A stretch of 64,000 nucleotides of DNA from Mycolicibacterium phlei (GCF_001583415.1 NZ_CP014475.1:3596001-3660000), one strand, 5' to 3'; shown: positions 7,705 through 15,509, numbered from the stretch's first letter. The notes: a model not told the origin generated them from the letters alone. Translations and numbers: made by a program.

Positions 7705-9657
7705 TCAGCCGATCGTGGAGGCTGCGGCCGGCGCCGCGGCCAGCTGCGGACCGGTGCTCACCAGTGTTTTGGTGCGTCCGGCACGCACGCCGTTGGCGAT
7801 GACGACGATTTCGGCGAGTTCGTGCACGGCGACAACCGCAGCCAGGCCGAGCACGCCGGTGAGGGCGAGCGGGATGAGCACTGTAATCAATCCCAGTGAG
7901 AGGCCAACGTTTTGCAGCATGATCCGCCGGGCTCGCCGCGCGTGGGCCAGAGCTTGGGTGAGGTGGCGCAGGTCTTCCCCCATCAGGGCAACGTCGGCGG
8001 TTTCGATGGCCACGTCAGTGCCCATCGCGCCCATCGCGATGCCGAGGTCGGCGGTGGCCAGGGCCGGGGCGTCGTTGACCCCGTCACCGACCATGGCCGT
8101 CGAAGAATGTTGGCGCAGTTGGCCGATCAGCACGGCTTTGTCTTCGGGACGCAGATCAGCATGCACCGTATCGATCCCGACCTGTTTGGCCAACGCGTGG
8201 GCGGTCGCTTGGTTGTCGCCGGTGAGCATCGCGACCTGATAGCCGCCGCGGCGCAGGTGTTCGACGACCTGGGCGGCTTCGGGACGCAGCTCGTCGCGCA
8301 CTGCGATCGCCCCGATCAGGGTGTCGTCGTCTTCGACCAGCACGGCGGTGGCGCCGGCGGCCTGCATCGCCGCGACCTGTTCGGCCAGCGAGCCGGGATC
8401 GAGCCAGCCAGGCCGACCCAACCGCAACCGCCGCCCATCACGAAGGCCGGTCAGCCCGGCCCCGGTAACCGCGTCCACATCCTCCGCCGGTCGGACCCGG
8501 CCATCAATCGCGGCGAGAATCGCTGCAGCCAGCGGGTGTTCGCTGCGGGCCTCCAACGCCGCCGCCACATCCAGCACCTGGTCGCGGTTGGCGCCGTTGG
8601 TGGTGGCGACGTCGATAACGGTGGGTTTGTTGGCGGTCAGGGTGCCGGTCTTGTCCAGCGCGATGGTGCGGACCGCGCCGAGGGCTTCCAGCGCCGCCCC
8701 GCCTTTGACGAGGACGCCGAGTTTGGAGGCGGCGCCGATCGCGGCGACCACGGTGACCGGCACCGATATCGCCAGCGCGCACGGCGAGGCGGCCACCAAC
8801 ACCACCAGGGCCCGTTCGATCCACACCAGCGGATCACCCAACACCGAGCCGATGGCGGCGATGAGGACCGCGGCGACCATGATCGCCGGGACAAGGGGTT
8901 TGGCGATGCGGTCGGCCAGGCGCTGCGCTTCGCCTTTGCGGGACTGCTCAGCCTCCACAATCGCCACGATGCGGGCCAACGAGTTATCCGCGGCGCTGCT
9001 GGTGACCTCGACCTCGAGCACGCCGGTGCCGTTGATCGACCCGGCGAACACCTCATCACCGGGTCCGGCCTCCACCGGCACGGATTCGCCGGTGATAGCC
9101 GAAACATCCAGCGCGGTACGGCCCGAGGTGATGGTGCCGTCGGTGGCGACCCGTTCACCGGGGCGGACCAGCATGCGGTCACCGACCCGCAACTCCGCTG
9201 GCGGGATGGTGGTTTCCGTGCCGTCGCGCAGGATGGTGGCTTCATCGGGCACCAGCGACAACAGTGCTCGCAGGCCGCGGCGGGTGCGGGCCAGAGAGTA
9301 TTCTTCGAGGCCCTCGCTGATGGAGAACAGGAAGGCCAGCATTGCGGCCTCGCCGACCTCGCCGAGGATCACCGCGCCGACCGCGGCGATCGTCATCAAC
9401 GTGCCGACCCCGATCTTGCCTTTCGTCAACCGGCGCAAAGTGGATGGAACGAACGTCCACGCGCCGATCGCCAGGGCCAGTGCGTACAGGCCGATCTCGA
9501 CCGCATGCGCCCCGCCGGACCAGCCGAGGATATAGCCGGCCGCCAGCACCACCCCGGCCACCGCGGCCGCACGCAATTCGCTGACCTCCCAGAGCCGTTC
9601 GGGTTCGTGCTCGTCCTCGCTGCGTTCGTCGCTGCCGCAGCCGCACGCTTCGCTCAT
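7705..9657 (-). CDS. Heavy-metal P1B-type ATPase with SPC motif
   Basis: A 650-residue cation pump. Visible marks are the phosphorylation site DKTGTLT, the actuator loop TGES, the ATP-domain HPLA and GDGVNDAPA motifs, and the transmembrane metal motif SPC in place of CPC. A last-helix HELAE segment recalls the HEGG-type motif. SPC pumps of the P1B-4 class (mycobacterial CtpD and CtpJ) export cobalt, nickel or ferrous iron, while the linked CmtR-type repressor points to cadmium or lead, so the metal is open. The N-terminus has only a short Cys/Asp/Glu-rich stretch (CGCGSDERSEDEHEPE), not a full metal-binding domain. ATG at 9657 overlaps the repressor stop as ATGA; a start further upstream is rejected. 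Confidence 0.9.
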   Translation of the reverse strand: MSEACGCGSDERSEDEHEPERLWEVSELRAAAVAGVVLAAGYILGWSGGAHAVEIGLYALALAIGAWTFVPSTLRRLTKGKIGVGTLMTIAAVGAVILGEVGEAAMLAFLFSISEGLEEYSLARTRRGLRALLSLVPDEATILRDGTETTIPPAELRVGDRMLVRPGERVATDGTITSGRTALDVSAITGESVPVEAGPGDEVFAGSINGTGVLEVEVTSSAADNSLARIVAIVEAEQSRKGEAQRLADRIAKPLVPAIMVAAVLIAAIGSVLGDPLVWIERALVVLVAASPCALAISVPVTVVAAIGAASKLGVLVKGGAALEALGAVRTIALDKTGTLTANKPTVIDVATTNGANRDQVLDVAAALEARSEHPLAAAILAAIDGRVRPAEDVDAVTGAGLTGLRDGRRLRLGRPGWLDPGSLAEQVAAMQAAGATAVLVEDDDTLIGAIAVRDELRPEAAQVVEHLRRGGYQVAMLTGDNQATAHALAKQVGIDTVHADLRPEDKAVLIGQLRQHSSTAMVGDGVNDAPALATADLGIAMGAMGTDVAIETADVALMGEDLRHLTQALAHARRARRIMLQNVGLSLGLITVLIPLALTGVLGLAAVVAVHELAEIVVIANGVRAGRTKTLVSTGPQLAAAPAAASTIG

Positions 9658-10028
9658 CGCGCAATCTTCTTCTGATCGGGGTGGCCGTAGTTGGGGCACA
9701 AGGCGACCGCGTTGCCGGTGGCTTCCAGGACTGCTTCGGCGGCCCGAAACATCTCCAACAACTCCGGGCGGGCCAGCCGATACACCGAGGCACGGCCCTG
9801 CGCCCGGAAATCCACCAGGCCGCAGTCACGCAAGCAGGCCAGATGCGCCGACACCGTCGACTGCGCCAACCCCAACTCGCCGGTCAGATCCACTACCCGG
9901 GCTTCACCGATGGCCAGGCGGCGCAGGATCGCCAACCGGGTGCCATCGGACAGGCTGTGAAACAACGCCGTCGCCGCATCCAAACTCCCGCACACAACGG
10001 GAGCGACCGAACCACTTTTCATCGCCAC
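9654..10028 (-). CDS. ArsR/SmtB metal-sensing repressor, CmtR-like
   Basis: A 124-residue winged-helix protein. The recognition region LAQSTVSAHLACLRDCGLV carries two Cys (CLRDC) at the positions CmtR uses in helix 4 to bind Cd(II) or Pb(II), and a further Cys near the C-terminus (ALCPNYGH) could complete the site. Metal binding releases such repressors from DNA and turns on the pump gene, whose start overlaps this stop by 4 bp. GTG at 10028 and ATG at 10022 are both possible. It is divergent from the membrane methyltransferase gene at 10128, so the 100-bp gap probably holds a shared operator. Confidence 0.88.
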   Translation of the reverse strand: MAMKSGSVAPVVCGSLDAATALFHSLSDGTRLAILRRLAIGEARVVDLTGELGLAQSTVSAHLACLRDCGLVDFRAQGRASVYRLARPELLEMFRAAEAVLEATGNAVALCPNYGHPDQKKIAR

Positions 10029-10127
10029 ACGACGATGATAGCGTCCAAGACTATTGATCGGTCAACCCGGACAACATCGACAACAATCGATGAATCGCCG
10101 ATCCCGCCGGAAGGGGGGCGCGTGGTG

Positions 10128-10778
10128 ATGAGCTTCGCAGCGCTGGGCCTGTTCGTGGTGTTGACGCTGGTGATCGGGGCGTGGCGGCGTCGCATTCAGC
10201 TGGCCCGCACCGGCGACAGCGGCAACCGGCGCCGGTGGCGCCCAGACGGCACGTTGGAATGGTGGGCGCTGGCCCTCGCCGACCTGGGCTATCTGCTGGT
10301 CGGAGTCGGAGCCCCGGCCGCAGCGCTGGCCGGGCTGCCGCCACTGGCCGTCCTCGACCAGCCGTGGGTGCATGGGCTCGGGATCGTGGTTGCGGTCGCC
10401 GGCATCACCGCGACCCTGCTCGCCCAGCTCGGCCTTGGCGCGTCATGGCGGATCGGGGTCGATGAGACCGAGACCACCGATCTGGTCACCACCGGGCCAT
10501 TCGCGCTCGTGCGCAACCCCATCTTCACCGCGCTGCTGATCACTATGACCAGCCTGGCCGTGATGGTCCCCAACCCCATTGCGATCGCGGGGCTGGTGAT
10601 CGCGGTGGCCGGGATCGAGCTGCAGGTGCGTGGGGTGGAGGAACCCTACCTGCGGCGGGTCCACGGCCGCGCCTACACCGACTACGCCGCCGCGGTGGGC
10701 CGATTCCTGCCTGGGATCGGCCGCACCCGCTCCCTCTCACCACGTGAGGCCAATGATGCTGCCCGACACCACAACTGA
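10128..10778 (+). CDS. Integral-membrane methyltransferase of the ICMT/PEMT-like family (copy 1)
   Basis: A 216-residue membrane protein with about five hydrophobic segments and the family's C-terminal cofactor region: GASWRIGVDETE, then GPFALVRNPIFTALL, then EEPYLRRVHGRAYTDYAAAVGRF. This family includes isoprenylcysteine carboxyl methyltransferases; the bacterial substrate is unknown. A GGAAGGGGGG stretch precedes the start; GTG at 10122 is an alternative to ATG at 10128. A paralogue with the same SWRIGVD and RNPIF motifs lies at 11638, and a truncated third copy at 47800. Linkage to a metal-responsive repressor suggests induction by metal stress, which is inference. Confidence 0.85.
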   Translation: MSFAALGLFVVLTLVIGAWRRRIQLARTGDSGNRRRWRPDGTLEWWALALADLGYLLVGVGAPAAALAGLPPLAVLDQPWVHGLGIVVAVAGITATLLAQLGLGASWRIGVDETETTDLVTTGPFALVRNPIFTALLITMTSLAVMVPNPIAIAGLVIAVAGIELQVRGVEEPYLRRVHGRAYTDYAAAVGRFLPGIGRTRSLSPREANDAARHHN

Positions 10779-10917
10779 ATTCGAGTCGGTCGCGGTGACG
10801 GTGGCGTTCGTCGACCCGGCCGGCACAGCGTGCTCACCGAAATCTGGGGCGGCCAGGAGGCCGCACGGCTGGGCCAGGACCGTCCAACTCGTCCACGCCC
10901 ACGAAAGAGGTATCTGA

Positions 10918-11580
10918 ATGGCGCGCAACCGCCGTATCCTGCTCACCGCATTTCTCATCGCCGCCCTGGCGATCGGAGTGCTGGTCTACCTGTCGGTGCG
11001 CGACCGCGCCTCGACCAGCCCGGCACGACCCGACAACCCGGTGGCGGGGCAGGTGGTGCGCGAGAACAGTCACCGCCTCAACGCGGTGCCCGACAGCCGC
11101 GTGACGTTCGTGGAATTTCTCGACTTCGAATGTGAGGGCTGCCGCGGGGTCTACCCGGAGATCGAAAAGGCGCGGGCCGAATACGGGGACCGGGTGAACT
11201 TCGTCATCCGTTACTTTCCGCTGCAAGCCCACGTCAACGCCGAGCGGGCCGCCCGGGCGGTGGAAGCCGCCGCCCAGCAAGGACAGCTGGAGGCGATGTA
11301 TCGCAAAATGTATGACACCCAGGCCCAGTGGGGTGAAAAGCAAACCCCCGCCGATGACGTATTCCGCGGATTCGCAGCACAACTGGGTCTGGACATGGCT
11401 GCCTACGACGCGGCCTACGCCGATCCCGCCACGCTGGAACGCATCCGCCTCGACGTCGCCGACGGCCGGGCCTTGGGGGTGCAGGGCACCCCGACGTTTT
11501 TCCTCAACGACACCCGCATCCAGCCACACAGCTATGAAGACCTGACCGCAGCGTTCGACGAAGCGCTCGCCGCCAACTAG
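10918..11580 (+). CDS. Membrane-anchored DsbA-family thioredoxin-fold protein
   Basis: A 220-residue protein with one N-terminal membrane anchor (residues 8-25) and an extracytoplasmic DsbA-type thioredoxin domain. The redox motif is CEGC (Cys72 and Cys75, in LDFECEGCRGVYPE) and the cis-proline loop is QGTPTFFLND. It should oxidise or isomerise disulfides of exported proteins. It starts with ATG at 10918 behind an AAAGAGG Shine-Dalgarno, between the two membrane methyltransferase genes. No VKOR/DsbB partner is seen in the window. Its place in the metal cluster fits protection or handling of thiols under metal stress, which is inference. Confidence 0.88.
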   Translation: MARNRRILLTAFLIAALAIGVLVYLSVRDRASTSPARPDNPVAGQVVRENSHRLNAVPDSRVTFVEFLDFECEGCRGVYPEIEKARAEYGDRVNFVIRYFPLQAHVNAERAARAVEAAAQQGQLEAMYRKMYDTQAQWGEKQTPADDVFRGFAAQLGLDMAAYDAAYADPATLERIRLDVADGRALGVQGTPTFFLNDTRIQPHSYEDLTAAFDEALAAN

Positions 11581-11637
11581 CGGTTGCTGCCGCGGCCACA
11601 CGTGCCCGCATGTCCATCAAGCCAGGAGGAACCACCT

Positions 11638-12249
11638 ATGCCCGTCACCGCGCTGGGTCTGTATCTGATTTTCGCTGTGTTGGGGTTCGGCTGGCGCAGC
11701 TGGACGCAATACCGCCACACCGGCTCCACCGGATTCCGCGGCATCCACGGCCGGCCCGGGTCGCCGCAATGGTTGGCCGGCGCCGGATTCCTCGCTGCCA
11801 TCCTGGCCGGGGCGGCCGCGCCGCTGCTGCAACTGCTCGGCATCGTCAACCCGGTCACGATCCTGCAGGCGACGTGGATCCAGACCACCGGCATCGTGCT
11901 GGCTGGTGTCGGGATCGCGGCCACCCTCTACGCACAACGCGACATGGGCCAATCGTGGCGCATCGGAGTGGACCCCAACGAGACCACCACATTGGTACGC
12001 CACGGCGTGTTTGCGCTGGTGCGCAACCCCATCTTCGCCGCCATGCTGATCTTCGCCGCCGGCATCACCCTGATCACCCCCAACCCGCTCGCCCTGGTCG
12101 CGTTCCTTGTGCTGCTGGTGACGATCGAACTGCAGGTCCGGGTGGTCGAAGAGCCCTACCTGAATGCAGTTCACGGCCGGGCCTACCGGGACTACTGTGG
12201 GGCTGTCGGCCGGTTTGTTCCCCACATCGGACGCAGCCTTACCGTCTGA
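11638..12249 (+). CDS. Integral-membrane methyltransferase of the ICMT/PEMT-like family (copy 2)
   Basis: A 203-residue membrane protein with the same signature as copy 1: SWRIGVDPNETT, FALVRNPIFAAML and EEPYLNAVHGRAYRDY. Its N-terminus (GFGWRSWTQYRHTGSTGFRG) differs from copy 1 but closely matches the truncated copy at 47800, so those two form one subfamily. ATG at 11638 has an excellent AGGAGGA at 11623-11629. It lies 57 bp after the DsbA-like gene and 20 bp before a soluble SAM methyltransferase gene, consistent with one operon. Substrate unknown. Confidence 0.87.
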   Translation: MPVTALGLYLIFAVLGFGWRSWTQYRHTGSTGFRGIHGRPGSPQWLAGAGFLAAILAGAAAPLLQLLGIVNPVTILQATWIQTTGIVLAGVGIAATLYAQRDMGQSWRIGVDPNETTTLVRHGVFALVRNPIFAAMLIFAAGITLITPNPLALVAFLVLLVTIELQVRVVEEPYLNAVHGRAYRDYCGAVGRFVPHIGRSLTV

Positions 12250-12269
12250 CCGCCGACGCGAGGTGAACT

Positions 12270-12905
12270 ATGGCCACCGATGATCGCACCGCCCGCTGGA
12301 ACCGGTACTGGGACAAGAAATCGGCCACCTATGACCGTGAGATCGGGTTCTTCGACCGTCACCTGTTCGGCGATTCCCGCCAATGGGTTTGCAGCCAAGC
12401 CACCGGCGACGTCCTGGAGGTCGCGATCGGCACTGGCCTCAATCTTGCCTTCTACCCCAAGGACGTCACGCTGACCGGGATCGACTGGAGCGAGCAGATG
12501 CTCGACCTCGCCCGTCAACGCGCCGCCGACCTCGGCCACCCCGCCACCCTGCAACAAGCCGACGCACATCACCTGCCGTTCGAAGACGCCAGCTTCGACA
12601 CCGTGGTCTGCACCTTCGGGCTCTGCGCCATCCCTGACCACACCCAAGCCCTCACCGAAATGACCCGAGTCCTGCGGACCGGCGGAAAACTCATCCTGGT
12701 CGACCACGTCCGCAGCAGCACGGCCCCAGTCCGAGCCGTGCAGCGCTTCTTGGAACTGTTCACCGTTCCTCTCGGCGGCGAACACTTCCTACGCCGCCCC
12801 CTCGACCACCTCCGAGCGGCGACCGACCTCGCCATCGATCATCGTGAGCGGTTCACCCTCGGCCTCGTCGAACGCGTCGTCGCCCACAAAGCCGCCACCA
12901 CCTGA
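12270..12905 (+). CDS. Class I SAM-dependent methyltransferase
   Basis: A 211-residue soluble protein with a Rossmann-like Methyltransf_11 domain. The SAM motif EVAIGTGLN is near residue 50, the acidic ribose-binding end of strand 2 (TGIDWSEQML) follows, then QQADAHHLPFEDASFDTVVC and the post-motif GGKLILVDHV. It resembles UbiE/MenG-type and phospholipid methyltransferases in layout, but the substrate cannot be named. Start ATG 12270 follows an AGGTGA sequence. It continues the plus-strand run of the metal cluster. A degraded copy of its C-terminal end lies at about 13590-13672. Confidence 0.85.
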   Translation: MATDDRTARWNRYWDKKSATYDREIGFFDRHLFGDSRQWVCSQATGDVLEVAIGTGLNLAFYPKDVTLTGIDWSEQMLDLARQRAADLGHPATLQQADAHHLPFEDASFDTVVCTFGLCAIPDHTQALTEMTRVLRTGGKLILVDHVRSSTAPVRAVQRFLELFTVPLGGEHFLRRPLDHLRAATDLAIDHRERFTLGLVERVVAHKAATT

Positions 12906-12960
12906 CCTGCCGACGGCCAAGAGGGTCCGAGCAGGACACCATCACGAAAAGCAGCCACCC

Positions 12961-13509
12961 ATGACCGAATTCACCAGACGCGCCGCACTTGCCATCCTCG
13001 GCGGGGCTGGGGCTATCGCCGCACTGGGATACCTGTTGCGCACCACCAGCATTCGCATGCCCACCGGGAACGCTAACGGTCCCGGCATGATGGGCGGCGT
13101 CTCGGGCACCGACATGGACCGCTACATGACCATGTTCGCCCGCCACACCGAACTACGGCGCACCGTCGAAAACATCCCCGGAGGCATCCGCACCACCACC
13201 GAATCCGACGCCGGCGACCTCGTCGCGCAACTGCACGCCCACGTCTCCTCGATGTATCAACATCTCGACCAGGGCGCCGAAGTGAGCTGCATGAGTCAAA
13301 GCCTGCCCACCCTGTTCCGCCAAGCATCCGACTACCAACGCCGAATCACGCTGACCCCCAATGGTGTTATCGCCACCGAAACCTCCTCCGACCCCGACCT
13401 CACCAACGCCATCCGCGCCCACGCACACGAAGTCACCGGATTCGTCACCGACGGCATGCCCGCCATGATGGGCCCCATGATGGGCGGCCGCGGAATGATG
13501 GGCTCCTGA
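12961..13509 (+). CDS. Met-rich exported protein of unknown function
   Basis: A 182-residue protein with an N-terminal signal or anchor (TRRAALAILGGAGAIAALGYL; a twin Arg precedes the hydrophobic stretch). The mature part is rich in Met and His: GPGMMGG near residue 41 and PAMMGPMMGGRGMMG at the end, plus HAHVSSMYQHL and a single Cys in SCMSQ. Met-rich clusters often bind Cu(I) or Ag(I), and the neighbours are metal-efflux genes, so an extracytoplasmic metal-binding role is plausible. I do not recognise a named family. ATG at 12961 follows a GAAAAG stretch. Confidence 0.75.
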   Translation: MTEFTRRAALAILGGAGAIAALGYLLRTTSIRMPTGNANGPGMMGGVSGTDMDRYMTMFARHTELRRTVENIPGGIRTTTESDAGDLVAQLHAHVSSMYQHLDQGAEVSCMSQSLPTLFRQASDYQRRITLTPNGVIATETSSDPDLTNAIRAHAHEVTGFVTDGMPAMMGPMMGGRGMMGS

Positions 13510-13589
13510 GTCGTCGCGTCAACCACCGCTGCAACATCCACCGTCAGCGACAGTCAAGTACACCCCCGGTCGGCCTACAGATAACGCCG

Positions 13590-13672
13590 ACGCCAGTCTC
13601 GACATCGAGCACGTCGAACGCTTAGCTCGGCCTCGTCGAACGCCTCACCGCCCGCAAAACCAGGTACATCGG
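13590..13672 (+). pseudogene. Remnant of a second methyltransferase C-terminus
   Basis: The bases at about 13598-13660 align with 12834-12896, the last 20 codons of the SAM methyltransferase. Both share a run TCGGCCTCGTCGAACGC and the same codon order around it, with a 2-base deletion that shifts the frame. It looks like the tail of a duplicated methyltransferase gene, the rest of which is gone. No coding function is expected. Confidence 0.55.
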
Positions 13673-13768
13673 GGCCTGCACCCACCCACACGAGCCTATC
13701 GACCGCCACCATCGATCCATCCGTCCACGATCGTGTGGGGAGCACCCAGCATCATTGAAAGCTCCCAT

Positions 13769-13796
13769 AGAAGCATCCTGGAAATCCCGGAGGCTC
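13769..13796. repeat. Left inverted repeat of the IS3 element
   Basis: Ends in TCCCGGAGGCTC, which is repeated inverted at the right end; the outer part shares GAAGC and CCTGG. Confidence 0.85.
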
Positions 13797-13822
13797 CTGA
13801 CCTTGGAAACGAGGATGCAGGT

Positions 13823-14167
13823 ATGCCGAAGGAACAGTCGCCCGGGAAGCCGACGACACGTCGATACAGTGCCGAGGAGAAGGCCGCCGCGGTGCGGATG
13901 GTCCGCACCTTGCGCGCGGAGCTGGGCACCGAGCAGGGCACAGTGCAGCGGGTCGCTCGCCAGCTCGGCTACGGAGTGGAATCGGTGCGCACCTGGGTCC
14001 GTCAGGTCGACATCGACGAAGGCCTGGCTCCTGGGGTGACGACCTCGGAGTCGAAGAAGGTGAAGGAACTCGAACAGGAGATCCGAGAACTCAAGCGTGC
14101 CAACGAGATTCTGAAGCGAGCAGCCAGTTTCTTCGGGGCGGAGCTCGACCGCCAACACAAGAAATAG
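13823..14167 (+). CDS. IS3-family transposase OrfA
   Basis: A 114-residue protein with an N-terminal helix-turn-helix (RRYSAEEKAAAVRMVRTLRA, then QRVARQLGYGVESVRTWVRQ) that binds the inverted repeats, and a leucine-zipper coiled coil (KVKELEQEIRELKRANEILK). The end ASFFGAELD is typical of IS6110-group OrfA. OrfB lies in the -1 frame. A TTTCTTC run at 14128-14134 is a candidate slippery site for making the OrfAB fusion transposase. ATG at 13823 has a weak upstream GGA. Confidence 0.88.
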   Translation: MPKEQSPGKPTTRRYSAEEKAAAVRMVRTLRAELGTEQGTVQRVARQLGYGVESVRTWVRQVDIDEGLAPGVTTSESKKVKELEQEIRELKRANEILKRAASFFGAELDRQHKK

Positions 14168-14238
14168 TCGATTTCATCGACGACAATCGCGGGGAGTTCG
14201 GGGTCGAGCCCATCTGCACGGTCCTGCGCAGCGCAGGC

Positions 14239-15084
14239 TTGCAGGTGGCCCTGAGCACCTACTACGACGCCAAAGCCCGGGTCCCATCGGCGCGGGCCCT
14301 GCGCGACGCCGTCCTCGGGCCGGCGTTGTGCCAGCTCTGGAAAGACAACTACTGCGTCTATGGGGCCCGCAAACTCTGGAAAACGGCTCGTCGCGATGGT
14401 CATGACGTCGGTCGCGATCAGGTGGCCCGGCTGATGCGGGCCGCAGGCATTGAGGGGGTCCGGCGCGGCAAACGGGTGCGGACCACCAAAGCTGACCCAG
14501 CCGCGGCGCGGCACCCGGACTTGGTGCACCGCAACTTCGCCGCGGCTGCCCCGAACCAGCTCTGGGTGACCGACCTGACATTCGTGCCGACCTGGGCCGG
14601 GGTGGCCTACGTGTGCTTCATCATTGACGCACACTCGCGGATGATCGTGGGGTGGCGGGTGGCTTCGCACATGCGGACCTCGATGGTTCTCGACGCGTTG
14701 GAGATGGCGCGTTGGTCACGCGGAACTACATTGCAGGGCTTGATATGTCACTCAGATGCCGGGTCGCAATTCACGTCCATTCGCTACGGCGAGCGGCTCG
14801 CTGAGATCGGCGCAGTCCCGTCAATTGGGACCGTTGGAGATAGTTTCGATAACGCTCTCGCGGAGACAGTCAACGGTTACTACAAGGCCGAGCTGATCTA
14901 CGGGCCGGCTCGAAGCGGACCGTGGAAGACCGTCGAGGACGTAGAACTCGCCACCCTCAGTTGGGTCCACTGGCACAACACCAGCCGCCTGCACAGCTAC
15001 CTCGGCGACATCCCACCCACGGAGTTCGAAGCCGCGTTCTACGATGCATACCGGACCGACCAACCCTTGATCGGAATCCAATAG
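14239..15084 (+). CDS. IS3-family transposase OrfB (DDE catalytic subunit)
   Basis: A 281-residue rve-type integrase domain. The catalytic triad is visible as Asp in WVTDLTFVPTWAG, Asp in LICHSDAGSQF and Glu in DSFDNALAETVNGYY. It resembles IS6110 OrfB along its length (STYYD, VYGARK, ADPAAARHPDLVHR, WRVASHM.TSMVLDALE). It is normally made as an OrfAB fusion by -1 frameshifting, and the frame is open upstream of 14239 through IVDFIDDNRGEFGVEPICTV, so the true fusion product starts in orfA. No internal lesion seen. Confidence 0.88.
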   Translation: MQVALSTYYDAKARVPSARALRDAVLGPALCQLWKDNYCVYGARKLWKTARRDGHDVGRDQVARLMRAAGIEGVRRGKRVRTTKADPAAARHPDLVHRNFAAAAPNQLWVTDLTFVPTWAGVAYVCFIIDAHSRMIVGWRVASHMRTSMVLDALEMARWSRGTTLQGLICHSDAGSQFTSIRYGERLAEIGAVPSIGTVGDSFDNALAETVNGYYKAELIYGPARSGPWKTVEDVELATLSWVHWHNTSRLHSYLGDIPPTEFEAAFYDAYRTDQPLIGIQ

Positions 15085-15087
15085 CCC

Positions 15088-15115
15088 GAGCCTCCGGGAA
15101 ACCCAGGGCGCTTCA
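15088..15115. repeat. Right inverted repeat of the IS3 element
   Basis: Begins GAGCCTCCGGGA and ends in CTTCA; inverse complement of the left end with five mismatches. The CAT duplication follows at 15116-15118. Confidence 0.85.
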
Positions 15116-15296
15116 CATCGCACCAAATCGATCGCTGACGCAACGCGCGGATCGTCGGGGTCAAGCCCTTCATCGAGCAGCGCCCGGCGTTCGTCCGCGT
15201 CCATACCCCAGTTAGACGCCAAATCGCCCTGTCCGGTTCCACCAACTCAATTCGCACCCTATTCCGCACGTTGTGATAGCGCGGGTTACCAGTACC

Positions 15297-15509
15297 GGGT
15301 ACAGCCTGACCGAGATGGTGCGGGGTTTTCGCACCCTCAACCGCACCGGGCACGGTCCGGTCGCAGCCGCGCCGGATCCGGTGCTGAGCATGCTCGCCCT
15401 GGTTCCGCTGTCGCACTTCCTACGATGGTCCATCGGCGATCTGAAGCGAGCCTTCCTCAGCCCGACGGGATCTCCGCTTATCGTGCGCGGGCGCTATTCC
15501 ACGCCATAG
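15297..15509 (+). pseudogene. Imm61-like immunity protein, C-terminal fragment
   Basis: About 70 codons read as GYSLTEMVRGFRTLNRTG, GPVAAAPDP, LSMLALVPLSHFLRWSIGDL and KRAFLSPTGSPL, ending at 15507-15509. The LVPLSH..S.....FL...G.PL pattern is what I recall for the C-terminal half of Imm61 proteins. The frame before Gly-Tyr makes no sense, so the piece lacks its N-terminus. The fragment at 3240-3371 ends just where this one should begin, so the two probably derive from one gene separated by 11.9 kb of inserted DNA. There is no start or Shine-Dalgarno, so it is not expected to be expressed. Confidence 0.55.

Larger units (their letters stand above)
13769..15115 (+). mobile_element. IS3-family insertion sequence, IS6110-like, complete
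   Basis: A 1347-bp element with 28-bp imperfect terminal inverted repeats (about 22 of 27 compared positions match, sharing the core TCCCGGAGGCTC), an orfA/orfB pair in a -1 frame relation and a 3-bp direct repeat CAT on each side (13766-13768 and 15116-15118). Size, 28-bp ends and 3-bp duplication equal those of IS6110. Both frames are open, so it may be active. It interrupts a small minus-strand gene. The left terminal base is A rather than the usual T. Confidence 0.9.
13696..15222 (-). pseudogene. Small conserved gene split by the IS3 element
   Basis: The minus strand has a 5' part at 15119-15222 (MDADERRALLDEGLDPDDP, then RVASAIDLVR) and a 3' part at 13696-13765 (WELSMMLGAPHTIVDGWIDG, then GGR and stop). 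Deleting the insertion sequence and one copy of the CAT target repeat joins them in frame as ...DLVRWELSMML..., giving a 52-residue protein from ATG 15204, or 58 from TTG 15222. That exact joining is strong evidence that the gene was intact before insertion. I do not recognise the family; the acidic Pro/Asp turn and amphipathic helices suggest a small soluble helical protein. Confidence 0.8.

Noticed and set aside
7912..9675. Long plus-strand open frame of 587 codons
   Set aside because: It lies antisense to the P-type ATPase, has a Gly/Arg/His-biased composition typical of high-GC shadows and no recognisable motif.
10737..10917. Small gene between the first membrane methyltransferase and the DsbA-like gene
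   Set aside because: Possible frames overlap the upstream gene, lack a Shine-Dalgarno and show no conserved pattern.
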